Source: Mastigamoeba balamuthi
Taxonomy: Eukaryota > Evosea > Mastigamoebida > Mastigamoebidae
Direction of reading: 5' to 3'
Assembly (NCBI GenBank): GCA_902651635.1
Contig: CACRSC010000075.1
Span: 122,417-158,330 of the forward strand
DNA length: 35,914 nucleotides
The translations under genes and the position numbers were made by a program. Positions 9,190-19,420 of the stretch are shown in pieces. The first letter of the stretch is position 1, and every line of letters begins with the position of its first letter. The notes under the pieces were generated by a model that saw only the letters and a list, made by a program, of their open reading frames with translations, did no database searches and had not been told where the DNA came from.

Positions 9190-12100
9190 ATGGAGACCCT
9201 GCAACGTCTGGAGGCGCTCGAGGAGGGCTGGAACCCTCCCGCCGCGCCCATCGCGCTGCCCCGCACCGAGACAGCCCCGGCGTCGTCGATACCCGACGCC
9301 CTGTGCGCAGAGATCGCCCAGCACATCGCGGCCCCGCTGCCCCCGTGGCGCATGAGCGGCGCCCTCGGGCTCTTCCACTGCTCCTGGCCGCGCACGCCGC
9401 GCGTCGAATCGCTCTGCAGTTGCCCGCCGTTCGAGTCCCGCGTGTCGGTCAGGTAATACAGCTGTGGGGGCGCTTTGTTTTGTTGTGAGCGTGATGTCAA
9501 CGCAGGCATTTCCTGGCCCCTATGGAATCCTGACTCACATCTGTGATGTCAGCGCCGGGCATTTCTTGGAATACTGGTCACTTTCATATTAGTGCCACGT
9601 CCACTCATGTGACCCTCTCTCTTCTCTCTTGCCCCCCTCTCGGTGCCGCAGGCCAACGCCCGGGGCAACTGCCCACGAGCAGTTTGTGCTGCCGAGGCCC
9701 GAGGGCACCGCCACGACCTCGCTCTCGCTGCAGCGTTCCTGGGACACGGCCCCCGAGTCGCGCTCCCGGGGCTCGGCCAACAGCTTCCCCTTCCTCCCCG
9801 GCGGCATGGACCCGCGCCCCAAGGTACCCACCGATAGTCCAGCATCGTAGGCCCCCCGCTCACATCCGGGCCATGCGTGACGTCATATGTGCTTGTGACG
9901 TTGGCTCTGCGTGGCTGGGGGGGGGGGGGGGATTGTGGCTGCGGTGCGAGCAGCAGCAGCGCGGGGAGGGCAGCCAATCGAGGGCCGCTGTGCGGCCGGA
10001 GCTCGCGCCGGGGTTCGCGAGGCCCATCGACATGCGGCCCGAGGGCGAGCGCGCGGCGCCGCTGCCGGCGCCCAAGGCGAAGAGGGAGGAGAGCAGCGCG
10101 GGGGGAGCAGCGGAGACCCAGGGCCACGCGGAGGCCGCAGCCGCCACAGACGCAGCAGCGGTGTCGCTCGAGAGCGTGTTCCGCGGCGGGGCGCCCGGGA
10201 CCGATGCTGAGCTGCGCTCGCGCGCGCCGCGCAGCGCAGACGATAGCGACGCCGAGCCCGAAGACGACGACGATGACGACCTCTCGGGAGACGAGGTCTG
10301 CGAGGCCCCTGGCAGCGCGGCCCAGCAGCCGGATGCAGACGGCGCGGAGCGTGTGCAGGCCGTGGGCGGCAAGGATGGCGAGGGGGACGACATCGATGGG
10401 CTACTCGAGGAGTTTGAGCGGCATTGGAGGAACGAGAGGAAGCTCGGGGGCGGCGCAGTGGCCGCGGACGAGACGCTCAAGCGCGCGGCGCGCGAGTGGG
10501 CGGTCGAGGACACCACCGACGTAAGCGAGTGGGACAAACTGGTTCCGGAGCCTGCGATCAAGTTCCCGTTTGAGCTCGACACGTTCCAGAAGCGCGCCGT
10601 GTACCACCTCGAGCGCAACGAGTGTGTATTCGTGGCCGCGCACACCAGCGCTGGCAAGACTCTGGTGGCCGAGTACGCCATCGCGCTCGCGACCAAGGTA
10701 CCGCTCGCTGCCTCTGCCCGTGTTGTCAGCACAGCACTGGTCTGTCTGCGGTCGCTGACTGAGGTGTGCTCTGTCCACGTGTAGCACATGACGAGGGCGA
10801 TATACACTTCGCCCATCAAGGCCCTGTCGAACCAGAAGTTCCGGGACTTCAAGGAAACGTTCGGCGACGTCGGGCTGATCACGGGCGACGTGTCGATCGC
10901 CCCCGAGTCGTCTTGCCTCATCGTCACGACCGAGATCCTCCGGTCGATGCTCTACCGCGGCGCCGACATTGTCCGCGACATCGAGTGGGTCATCTTCGAC
11001 GAGGTGCACTACGTCAACGACGCCGAGCGCGGCGTCGTGTGGGAGGAGGTCATCATCATGCTGCCAGACCACGTCAACCTCATCATGCTCAGCGCCACTG
11101 TCCCCAACGCAATGGAGTTTGCCGACTGGATCGGCCGCACCAAGCGCAAGAAGATACACGTCATCAGCACGCCCAAGCGCCCTGTGCCGCTCGAGCACTA
11201 CGTCTACGCGGGCGCGGGCGAACTCACGATGATCGTGGACTCGTCCAGGAACTTCCTCCGCAACGGGTATGCACCGCGTACTCCGCCAGCTGGTCTCACC
11301 GTTTGTGCCGCAGGTACCAGAAGGCGAAGGAAGTCCAGAAGCAGAAGGAGGAGAAGTCCAAGGTTAAGGGAAAACGCTGGGGAGGAGCCCAGTCGCGCAC
11401 GCACTGGACCAAGTTCGCCGCATACCTCAAGAAGCAAGGCGAGTAATTGCCTATGTGATGCACCTTGTCTGACACTGCTTGCGTGGAAAGCCCTCGTGCC
11501 TGTGGTCGTCTTCGTGTTCTCCAAGAAGCGTTGTGAGGAGTGCGCATACGGCCTCTCAGGCGTTGACATGACCGCGGACGCCAAGGAGAAGAGCGACATC
11601 CACCACTTCATCGAGGCGTCGATCAGCCGCCTCAAGGGCACGCACATCGCCCAACGTACGCGTCACGCGCGTGCTGACATGCCTTCGCGTCTTTGCAGAG
11701 GCTGATCGGAAGCTGCCGCAGATCCTCGGCATCAAGGAGCTTCTCAAGCGCGGCCTTGGCGTGCATCACGGCGGTCTGCTCCCCATCGTCAAGGAGGTAC
11801 GTGTCGCAGACTGCCGTACTTGTGCTCAACGCCGCCGCAGATGGTCGAGATCCTCTTTGCCAAGGGGTTTGTGAAGCTGCTGTTCGCCACAGAGACGTTC
11901 GCCATGGGTGTGAACATGCCCACGCGGACCGTCGTCTTCAGCCAGCTGCGCAAGTGGGACGGCAAGGCGCCGCGCGACCTGCTGCCCGGCGAGTACACGC
12001 AGATGAGCGGGCGCGCTGGCAGGCGCGGCAAGGACCCCGCGGGCACCGTGATCATCGACTGCGTGTCGGAGCTGCCCGACGCCGCGACGATGCAGCAGAT

Positions 12101-13865
12101 CATCCTCGGCGTGCCGACCAAGCTGACGAGCCAGTTCCGCCTGACGTTCAACATGATCCTCAACCTGCTGCGCATCGAGGACCTCAAGGTCGAGGACATG
12201 ATGAAGCGCAGCTTCTCCGAGGCGTCGTCGCAGAAGGCCGTCCCAAAGCAGCAGAGCCTTCTCATGCGCGGCGAGACCAAGCTCGCCCGCCTCAAGCCCA
12301 TTGAATGCCTGTGAGTGACCCCGTATGCGAACAAACTGACTGGCGTTGACCGCGCAAAGGTTCGGAGAGTGCTCGCCTGTCGAGGAGTACGCGGCGTGCG
12401 CCGACAAGGTGGGCGAGCTCGACCGCGAGATCAGGTGCCAGGTGATTGCCTCGCGCCAGGCGGCGTCGCTGCTGAGCCCCGGCCGCATCATCGCCCTCGA
12501 GTCCAGAACGGTGAGCCTTCGGTTTATCAATCAGCTGTGCCGTGCTGACGCTCAACATACGGCAAATAGCACTATGCGCCGGGGACGTATGCAGCGGTGC
12601 ACCTGGTTCAGAAGAGCGGCGTTGCGGCGGTTGTCCTGGACCCGCAGACTCAGCAGTGCACTTACAAGACCGTGAAGCCGGCCCACGTCAAGGGCATCTG
12701 CAAGTGCAAGATCAACGTGAGAGGCCACTCATCATCAGAGTTCTCTTGTCTGCGAGTTTGCTGACCGCTCTTGCCCGCGCAGCTGGATCCCAACGTGGCC
12801 AAGATGGAGTTCATGGCCAGGCCAGCGCTGCAGACAGCCGCGCAGTACATTTCCAAGCTCGTCGACGACTGCAAGACGGGGGCGCTGCCGATGTACCACC
12901 CTGTCAAGGAGATCAAGATCAACGACCTCGCATTCACGGAGCTGTGCGCAGCCCCGCTTCCTACCCTCTGCCGTGTTGGCAAGCGCCCTAAATTGCTCGA
13001 ACAGGATGGACAAGCGTGCCAAGCTCGACAAGTCGATGGTCAGCTCGCCCTGCCACACTTGCGTCCGCCGCGAGGAGCACGTGCGCCACCAATAAACGAG
13101 GGGACAGGAATCACTAACTGGTCTCCGTAGTTGAAGGAGTCTATGAAGAGGATCAGGCTGCGCGAGAAGGTGAAGCGCTTGCGGTACGAGCTGAGCGACG
13201 ACAACCTGCTGCTGATGCCGGACTTCCAGTCGCGCCTCGAGGTGCTTCAGCGCACCGGCTACATTGACTCGGACCACAGCATCCTGATCAAGGGGCGCGT
13301 CGCCCGAGAGATCAACACCTGCGACGAGTTGCTCGCCACCGAGCTCATCTTCGAGAACGCCATGGCCGACCTCGATCCCCCAGAGCTCGTGGCGCTACTC
13401 AGTGCGATGGTGTTCGAGGACAAGAGCAGCGACGTCAAGCCCGAGACGTTGCCACCGAACCTCAAGGCGCTGTGGGACCTGGCAGTGGACACGCTCAAGC
13501 AGATCGCGCAGGTGGAGGCCGAATGCGGCATGCTCGTCGACATCGAAGAGCTCATCAAGGAGACGCTGAACTGCTCCATCATGGAGGTGGTCTACGAGTG
13601 GGCTCGCCAAGTGGTGCGTCTTTTTTCTTGTGGTACTGTGGCCCCTCTGACAGCGGTTATGCAGCCTTTTAGCGAGCTTTGCAAGTTGACGCTGGTGCAA
13701 GAGGGCACGATCGTGAGATGCATCGTGAGGTTGGACGAGACGTGCAAGGAGATCAAAGGGGCGGCACGTGTCATTGGAGATCCCGCGCTGTTCCAGAAGG
13801 CCGACGAGGCATCGAAGCTCATCAAGAGGGATATCGTTTTTGCGACCAGTCTCTACGTCGCATAG
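9190..13865 (+). CDS. SKI2: SKI2-type DEVH RNA helicase (SKI complex, cytoplasmic exosome cofactor)
   Basis: Fourteen exons join in phase to 1,246 codons plus stop: 9190-9452, 9652-9823, about 9951-10697, 10785-11266, 11314-11438, 11491-11655, 11699-11796, 11841-12310, 12360-12510, 12570-12716, 12783-12943, 13005-13080, 13131-13613, 13665-13865. Helicase motifs are AAHTSAGKT (motif I), DEVHYVND (II), SAT (III) and [10 protein letters not shown] (VI). The N-terminal [10 protein letters not shown] block, the insertion domain after YAGAGEL and the C-terminal VVYEWAR...[14 protein letters not shown] fit SKI2/SKIV2L rather than MTR4. The length matches human SKIV2L. An acidic tract lies near 10255-10300. 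In the known SKI complex the helicase feeds mRNA 3'-5' into the exosome during decay and ribosome rescue. The intron at 11439-11490 is GC-AG. The third-exon acceptor is ambiguous within a run of CAGs (9951-9960). The ATG at 9190 is the first in frame. Confidence 0.95.
9917..9931 (+). repeat. Homopolymer G run in SKI2 intron 2
   Basis: A run of about 15 G lies in the intron, 20-35 bases before the next exon. It is a likely place for sequencing-length error and may form G-quadruplex structure in the pre-mRNA. Confidence 0.8.
11439..11490 (+). other. GC-AG intron in SKI2
   Basis: The donor reads CAAG|GCGAGT. The only nearby GT donor (11443) leaves the wrong phase. Using GC joins FAAYLKKQ to [15 protein letters not shown], the conserved order in SKI2 proteins. 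Confidence 0.85.
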
Positions 13866-14413
13866 CCGCAGGCCGCACTGAGAGCCCTCTGCTTTCCCCA
13901 GAGCAAAGTCAATCAAATACTCTTCTCCTGCAAAAACTGGTATGACTGTCGAAAGTTGGCGTTTTTTTGCGGTTTGAAACTAGTAGTGTGTGCGGTGTGT
14001 ACGGTGTGTCCACACGTCGTAATTCGTGCTTTGGTTGTTGTTTTGGGAAGACAGGCCCCTCACTGAGGGGCCTGCAATCGCAAAAAAACAAGCAGAGCAC
14101 GAAGTACGGCATGTGGATGTGTCGACATCGGCGTGTTCTGGGTCGCATCTGTTCCTCTCCGTTCGGGTCATTCGTGTCCTCGGTAGTGCATCGCGTTGGC
14201 CTGCTCGCATGCTCGTGAACGGCGGCTGGTCGTTCTTGGTGTTCATGATCTTGTTCTTGTTCTCTTCTCTCTTATTTTCTCGTTTTGCTCTTCTTTTTTT
14301 GTTCTGTTGTCGCATGAACTTGTGTGGAGAACGTGGCCTCTTGTCGTAAGCCAAACACGAACGAAACGTGACCTTAGGCACACGCTAAACTCGGACATCA
14401 CGAGAGAACTTCA
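13866..14413. other. Intergenic region after SKI2
   Basis: No gene recognised. It contains GTGTGTGCGG-type short repeats (13985-14010), a perfect palindrome (14052-14074) and a T-rich tract (14245-14310). The SKI2 poly(A) site should lie in the first part, but there is no AATAAA. CAATCAAATAC at 13910 is the nearest A-rich word. Confidence 0.5.
14052..14074. repeat. Perfect palindrome CAGGCCCCTCA / TGAGGGGCCTG
   Basis: There are 11-bp arms around a single base, about 190 bp after the SKI2 stop. In RNA it would form a strong stem. It could be a 3'-UTR or transcript-end structure. Confidence 0.6.
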
Positions 14414-14645
14414 TCACTTCATGCCCGAACGCTCTGTAGGGGGTGGGTTAGCTCAAAAAAAGCAGAAGTAGAACAATTACCACGCCAGAAGAGGCACTCC
14501 TCGACATTCGATAGCTGGAAGGTGACCGCCCAGAAGCCAAGCATGTAGTCGTTAGTAGAGTACGCGAGGCGCCCGGCAGCCGATCGGGGTCCTTGTACAA
14601 GACACTGCACAACTACAGCGCTCTGCCACTCGTGCGGGTCAAACT
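14414..14645 (-). CDS. Possible 3' exons of an unrecognised minus-strand gene
   Basis: An open stretch on the minus strand (14645-14481) reads like protein (FDPHEWQSAVVVQC ... NDYMLGFWAVTFQLSNVEE). It has a CAG acceptor before it and a GTAATT donor after it. Joining to an acceptor at 14434 gives GAG-CGT-TCG-GGC-ATG-AAG-TGA in phase, a natural C-terminus at 14414. I could not connect upstream exons with certainty. Fragments such as MFHTCVFYLGG (near 15055-15020) and SLRELLDETPVAS (near 15235-15190) may belong to it. No family recognised. It could also be chance. Confidence 0.35.
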
Positions 14646-15152
14646 GCAGGGTGCGACACACCAGCGCGCGGGACCGTCTCGGTCAAGAGCCATCTCTACC
14701 GCATCCGTCTCGCCTGCCACGCGTGTACTCGTTGAACGTGATCTCAGAGCTCAGCCTCAGCCCTCAGCAGCACCACGGGCCGGCCCTGCAAGCGGTCTGA
14801 CCCGCTCGCCGGACCGACACGTGGTCTCCGCAGCCCCGGCCCTGGCCCTGTAAGCTCATCCGACCGACCGCCCTGCGCCTCGCAGCTCCTGCAGCCCCAT
14901 CCACTCCACAGCCCAGCCCAGCCCAGCCCCCTGGCCCTAGAACATGTCCGAGTCCTTGTCCAAGTCCTAGACCTAGCCCTAGCCCTGCAGACCACGTAGA
15001 CGCCCTGCTGCCCCGTGCCAGTTATCCGCCCAGGTAGAACACGCACGTGTGGAACATCGCTTGACTGTGCTGCGCCCCGCTGCTTATCGTCGCCAGCTGC
15101 GCTCGACCTCGCTATACGGAATCGACCACATTCGCTGCCCTCTCGTCCACGG

Positions 15153-15502
15153 CTGGAACTAGGGCGCGGGTTGAAGATGGAGTGGCTCTTACTGAGGCTA
15201 CTGGGGTCTCGTCCAACAGCTCGCGAAGACTTCTCTCCCTCCCCTCCCCCTTTCTTCTCCCGGGAACAACCCCTTTTCCATCTCCGGCACTCATCCGCTC
15301 GCTCAGAGCCGCCGTCCTGGGACCAGGCCACGTGGTTGAAGGGTATGGCTCTTACTCGGCTACTCCGTGGAGGCGATCGCGGATATGAAGTGCGTGCGTT
15401 TGGCCCTCGTAACCGTGTGCATGCATCTCCCGCTCCGTGCTCTCTCTCGGAAGGCGGCCGATCCTGGAACAGGGACACGCGGTTGAATGGTATGACTCGT
15501 AC
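15153..15502 (-). repeat. Three similar intron-like units (39-40 nt, GT...CAG)
   Basis: On the minus strand, 15502-15464, 15355-15317 and 15192-15153 share GTAAGAGCCAT-like starts (GTACGAGTCAT in the first), a CTTCAACC core and a CTGGTTCCAG-like end. TAGCC-containing bases precede each. They recur every 147-162 bp. They look either like duplicated introns with exon between them or like a diverged tandem repeat. Confidence 0.6.
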
Positions 15503-15944
15503 GCGGGCTACTCCGTGGCCTCGATACTGGAAGTTACTGGCTGCTTCTGCGCTCGCGATCTCGTCGGCACCCGCTTTGCCCTCGCTATCGCTCTGCAGCA
15601 CACACTCCCCCCGCAACTCTATCTTTGCTATTCCTTTCCACCAAATCGAACGCGGCCACCACTAGACGGGACAACAGCGCCTCGCGAACGACTCCACTCG
15701 GCTCTATCGGCACGGCCAGCGAACAGCGAGTACTCGTCTGCGAGACGCAGCGTCAGCGTGGGGCCGGCCAAGTGCGCCTGTTCGTACCTCGACGGTCGGC
15801 GTGCGACCACTGCGGGCGGCCCGCTGCAGTTCTCGGTCAGCACGACGCGCGGCCGTCCGGCGGCGACACTGCGCCACGCCAGCACCCGACCTAGCACTTC
15901 TGGATGTCGCACACGCCCGCATCGCGCTCGCGCACCTCTTGATA

Positions 15945-16013
15945 TTTCCCTTCTTTTTTCCTTTTCCTTTTTTTTTTTGCCTTTTGCTTATCTTCTTTCC
16001 TTTTTCCTTCTTG
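15945..16013 (+). repeat. Polypyrimidine (T/C) tract
   Basis: About 70 bases are nearly all T and C (purine-rich on the minus strand), unlike the GC-rich surroundings. It has low complexity and no function can be assigned. Confidence 0.8.
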
Positions 16014-16951
16014 ATATTATAGGGTTGACGATCTGGATATGTTGTAGTAGCAATTGACAGTAGAACACACCTCGGCAATTCGACCAATAGGAGTAGCCCC
16101 CAGGGAGATGCAGCAGTGGAAGATGGCGATGGGCGGATGGGCGATGGCGGTGGTTGGAGGAGGGACGCGCTTTCGAGTGGACTATGCCCCCTTAGATACG
16201 GAGAATTCCCCAATGACGAAATTCCGGCAAATTCTCGGCGTGTGCGGGATGCCCAAATATCGGAGCCCGTGAACGTGCTTGTCGCAAAGCGCGCGGGGGG
16301 AATTATGCGCAGGGGGAACGCGGACAGCGCTGTGCGGGGAGACCTTGCTGTGCCTGCCTGGACCGTAGACGTCGATGGCTGTCGCGGAAGATGCCCTGGC
16401 CCGGGGTGTGTGCGCGAGGGGTGGGGGGCGGAAAAAACTCCTTCGGAAAGGCGAGAAAAAGGTGCAGTGGCCTCGGCCGGACGAAGAAACGCGTGCGCGG
16501 GCAACAGCGAGTGCGGGAACGTGTCGGGAGGTAGGCAGGAGGTGAAAGCGAGCGAGGGGTAGAGCGCTAGAGAGGTGCGGCGTGCATGGCGAACGACAGA
16601 AGGGAACGAGCGACTGAAAGGTGTGCTAGTGACTAGTAACTATGAAATAATGAAATGAAAATGCTGGTGACGCAACGCCCATTGCCGAAAAGCCGCCCGG
16701 CGTGCATTTCCTCGAGGAAATCATATCTTCGGCGACCAGGAATCTCCCGTGCCTGCGAGGCGTGAAAAGCCCGCCCGCATCGCGATGTGGCGGGGATGTG
16801 GCGCTGACGGCGGGTGATGACGGAGCGGGAAAGATCTTGATTGTGGTCACTGCGGTGGTGAGAAATCTAAAAGAATCCAAGAGGCGGCGATCCGCAGTTG
16901 CGTTCCACTTCACTGGCAGCAGGTGTGGCCGCCGTCGAGTGTGCCAGGCGT

Positions 16952-18852
16952 ATGGATGGACAGTCCGATAGCCTAGCGTCCCTGGGCATCCCCACTCCGT
17001 CCCTGCACGCGCGCCCACCCCACCATTTTCGCGATCCTTTTCCCGATCGCGCAAATTCAGCGCCAACGCCGCGCCCCCGCGCCGCCGCTCTGACCCGCGC
17101 GCGGCCCAGGTCCTCGGGGAATCTCAGCGTGCTTTCGATGACGCCCACGGGGTCGCCGATGCCGCGCTCGTTCTCGCCCTCGGAGTCGCGTGCGTTTGCC
17201 TTTGGTTTGTTATTTTGGGGCTTGCTGGGGGAGAGGGGGTCTATTTTCCCGATCGCGCACGTGAAAATGCCCGCTGAACGCAGCGCCCGCGCCCGCGCGC
17301 CCGCGCGATCCACAGAGGCTGCGCCCGACCTCGCCCTCCTCGCCGCAGAGTCCCGTACGTCCAGGCATCTGATGCTGTTTCGCCTTTGCTATTTTTCCGA
17401 TGGCCTGCGATCGCGAAAATACTGTGCCTGCTGGGGCTGCTGCTGTGCCCCTGACACTCGTCCCCCTGCGCCCCCTCCCCCCTCCATGTCCCCCACCGCA
17501 GAGGCCGCGTCGGACCCCGCCTCGTCGGGTGCGCTCAGCGACAAGTCGGGCAGCGTCAGGGACCAGCACATACGGAAGAAGGAGGAGCGCATATCGGCAG
17601 CGCTGCCCGTCTGGAAAGAGATCCTCGCGGACTTCGCACGCCTGTCAGCGCGTCTCCCGCCGGTTCCGCGCGCGTCACTGACGCTTATGCGGCGCGCGCA
17701 GGAAGGAGAGCCCCAAGACGGCGCGGCTGTGGTGGGCGGGGGTGCCGTCGAGCGTGCGTCCGCGGCTGTGGAAACTCGCGGTGCCCAACCCGCTGAACAT
17801 CTCGCACGAGCTCTTCGAGATACACGTCGCGCAGGCGGCGCGCGCGCGGGCGGACGCGGACGCGGCGGCGGCGGGCAAGGCCCCGCCCATCAGCGACGAC
17901 GACCTGCTCGAGTCCAAGATGGAGTCGCTCAAGAAGATAACGCTCGACCTGCACCAGTCGTTCGCGGCCATGAAGCTGTTCGAGGTCCGCAGGGCGCTTT
18001 CCTGGAATCTTCCCGGGAATCTCAATCGGCGTGGGAATTCCGGGAATATTCCCAGGAGGGCGGGCCGTTCCACGAGGCGCTGAGGCAGGTGCTCGAGGCG
18101 CACGTCGTGTACAGGCCGGACCTCGGGTTCGTGCGCGGGATGACGCAGATCGCGGCCATGCTGCTGCTGAACATGGACGCCCCCGACGCGTTTGTGGCGT
18201 TTGCCAACGTGCTCAACTTCCCGTGCCTGCGCGCGTTCTTCGGGCACAACGTCATCGAGTGCGACGTGTACTTTGTGACGTTTGAGCGGCTGCTGGAGGA
18301 GTACCTGCCCAAGCTGAACAAGCACCTGACGGACGAGGGCGTCATACCGCAGCTGTTCCTGATGGACTGGATCATGACGGTCTACAGCAAGACGCTGCCC
18401 CTCGAGGTCGCCAGCCACGTGTGGGACGTCTACCTGCTCGAGGGCGAGCACTTCCTCTTCCGCACGGCCCTCGGCATACTGCACTACTACCGCAACATCC
18501 TCTACACGCTCGACTTCGAGCACTGCCTCTCCTTCCTCTCGAGCCCCCCGCAGGTGCGCCCTGCACGCCCCCCACACGCGGTGGTTCCGCTCGATTTGCT
18601 TTGCTTCATTTCTGGGGGGATATTACGTGAAATGTTATCTTTGAGTATCTCGATTCCTGGATACCACTTTGCTGTATCCGTGCGTGCGGGGTCTCTATCT
18701 CTTTTTCGGTGTTTGCTGAGCTCGTGCGCAACCCTGCGCACCAGGAGGTGATCGACGAGGCCCTGTTTGCGAGCATCACAGCCATACAGCTCAACGACAA
18801 GAAATTCGCAGCGGTTCTTCAGCGCACGTCTGCCGAAGTCCGAAAAAAGTGA
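16952..18852 (+). CDS. TBC-domain protein of TBC1D12/TBC1D14 type, catalytic fingers substituted
   Basis: Six exons join in phase to 435 codons plus stop: 16952-17189, 17316-17354, 17502-17643, 17702-17984, 18056-18553, 18745-18852. The N-terminal third is Ser/Pro/Ala-rich and probably disordered. The TBC domain starts at ARLWWAGVPSSVRPRLWKLA and includes NPLNISHELFEI, ITLDLHQSF, GGPFHEALRQVL, YRPDLGFVRGM, LLNMDAPDAFVAFANVLN, LMDWIMTVYSK and FLFRTALGIL. This order closely follows TBC1D12/TBC1D14, which act in Rab11/autophagy trafficking. Active Rab GAPs use IxxDxxR and YxQ. Here the Arg is Gln (ITLDLHQ) and the Gln is Arg (GFVRGM). It is therefore probably a scaffold or Rab-binding protein rather than a normal GAP. 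The second exon boundary is the least certain. Confidence 0.9.
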
Positions 18853-19420
18853 CCCGTTGTGGTCCTCTCCCCGTTGTTCTCAAAAACCCCACCAAAGGCG
18901 TAATGACAAAGACAGCAAACCACCATCACACCCCAGGCAGCAAGGCAGGAATACAAACAAACACAATTGCGCGCTCTCAGTTGCCCGCCGCGGGTCCGTT
19001 GCTGCACTGTCGCCGCGCGAGACCCGTGTATGCGAATATGTGAGCGGCAGTCCTGTAAAAGGCATGCAAGACTAGCGGAAATTGGCGAGAACCTTCTGCA
19101 ATTCTCGCAAAAATACCTTCCGGCCGCCTTCGCAGCGGCTCGCACGCGGGTCGCGGGCACGCGCAGGGCGCCGGGTGATCTCGGCGTACTGCGGGCACCC
19201 GATACCCATCGGGGCGGCGGATCTGAGTCAGAGAGACCGAGCCGGAAATAGACCCGAAATTGTACACAGCAGTGGGGGTCTCTATTTTTACTCAACTCGC
19301 GCACCTCCCGCACGTCGCGGATCCGAGGCGCAGGCGACCCGCAGGCAGGCCCGCGACAGCCCCCGCGCGCCCGAGAGACCGTCTCCCAGCAGAACCGAAA
19401 CAGAGCGCCGGCGGGAGACG
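18853..19420. other. Intergenic region between TBC and kinase genes
   Basis: It holds the TBC 3' flank and the kinase 5' flank. An upstream non-coding or short coding exon of the kinase could lie at 19082-19420, where one plus-strand frame stays open. No other gene is recognised. Confidence 0.4.

Larger units (their letters stand above)
14646..16951. other. Long stretch without a resolved gene
   Basis: These 2.3 kb are GC-rich, with Pro/Arg-type open frames on both strands that look like composition effects. Recognisable content is a CAGCC microsatellite (14910-14932), a short CCCTAG repeat (14970-14985), three intron-like repeats (15153-15502) and a T/C-rich tract (15945-16013). Upstream exons of the minus-strand candidate at 14414-14645 may be hidden here. 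The last few hundred bases should hold the promoter of the TBC gene. Confidence 0.5.

Noticed and set aside
9860-10927. 355-codon open frame on the minus strand
   Set aside because: It is the antisense shadow of SKI2 exons 3-4, rich in Ser/Arg/Ala from GC-rich composition. The plus strand has the helicase motifs.
11441-11446. Ordinary GT donor (GA|GTAATT) for SKI2 intron 5
   Set aside because: It leaves two bases and breaks the frame of the next exon. The GC donor three bases upstream restores the conserved protein.
14965-14990. Telomere-like CCCTAG repeats
   Set aside because: Only two to three imperfect units occur in the middle of the window, not a telomeric tract.
14744-15616. 290-codon minus-strand open frame
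   Set aside because: It reads through three intron-like repeats and Arg/Ser-rich low-complexity sequence. It has no domain-like content and ends in the middle of a more convincing exon region.
15704-16504. 266-codon minus-strand open frame
   Set aside because: It includes the poly-purine tract as a Lys-rich run and otherwise Pro/Arg/Ser low complexity. There is no sign of a folded protein.
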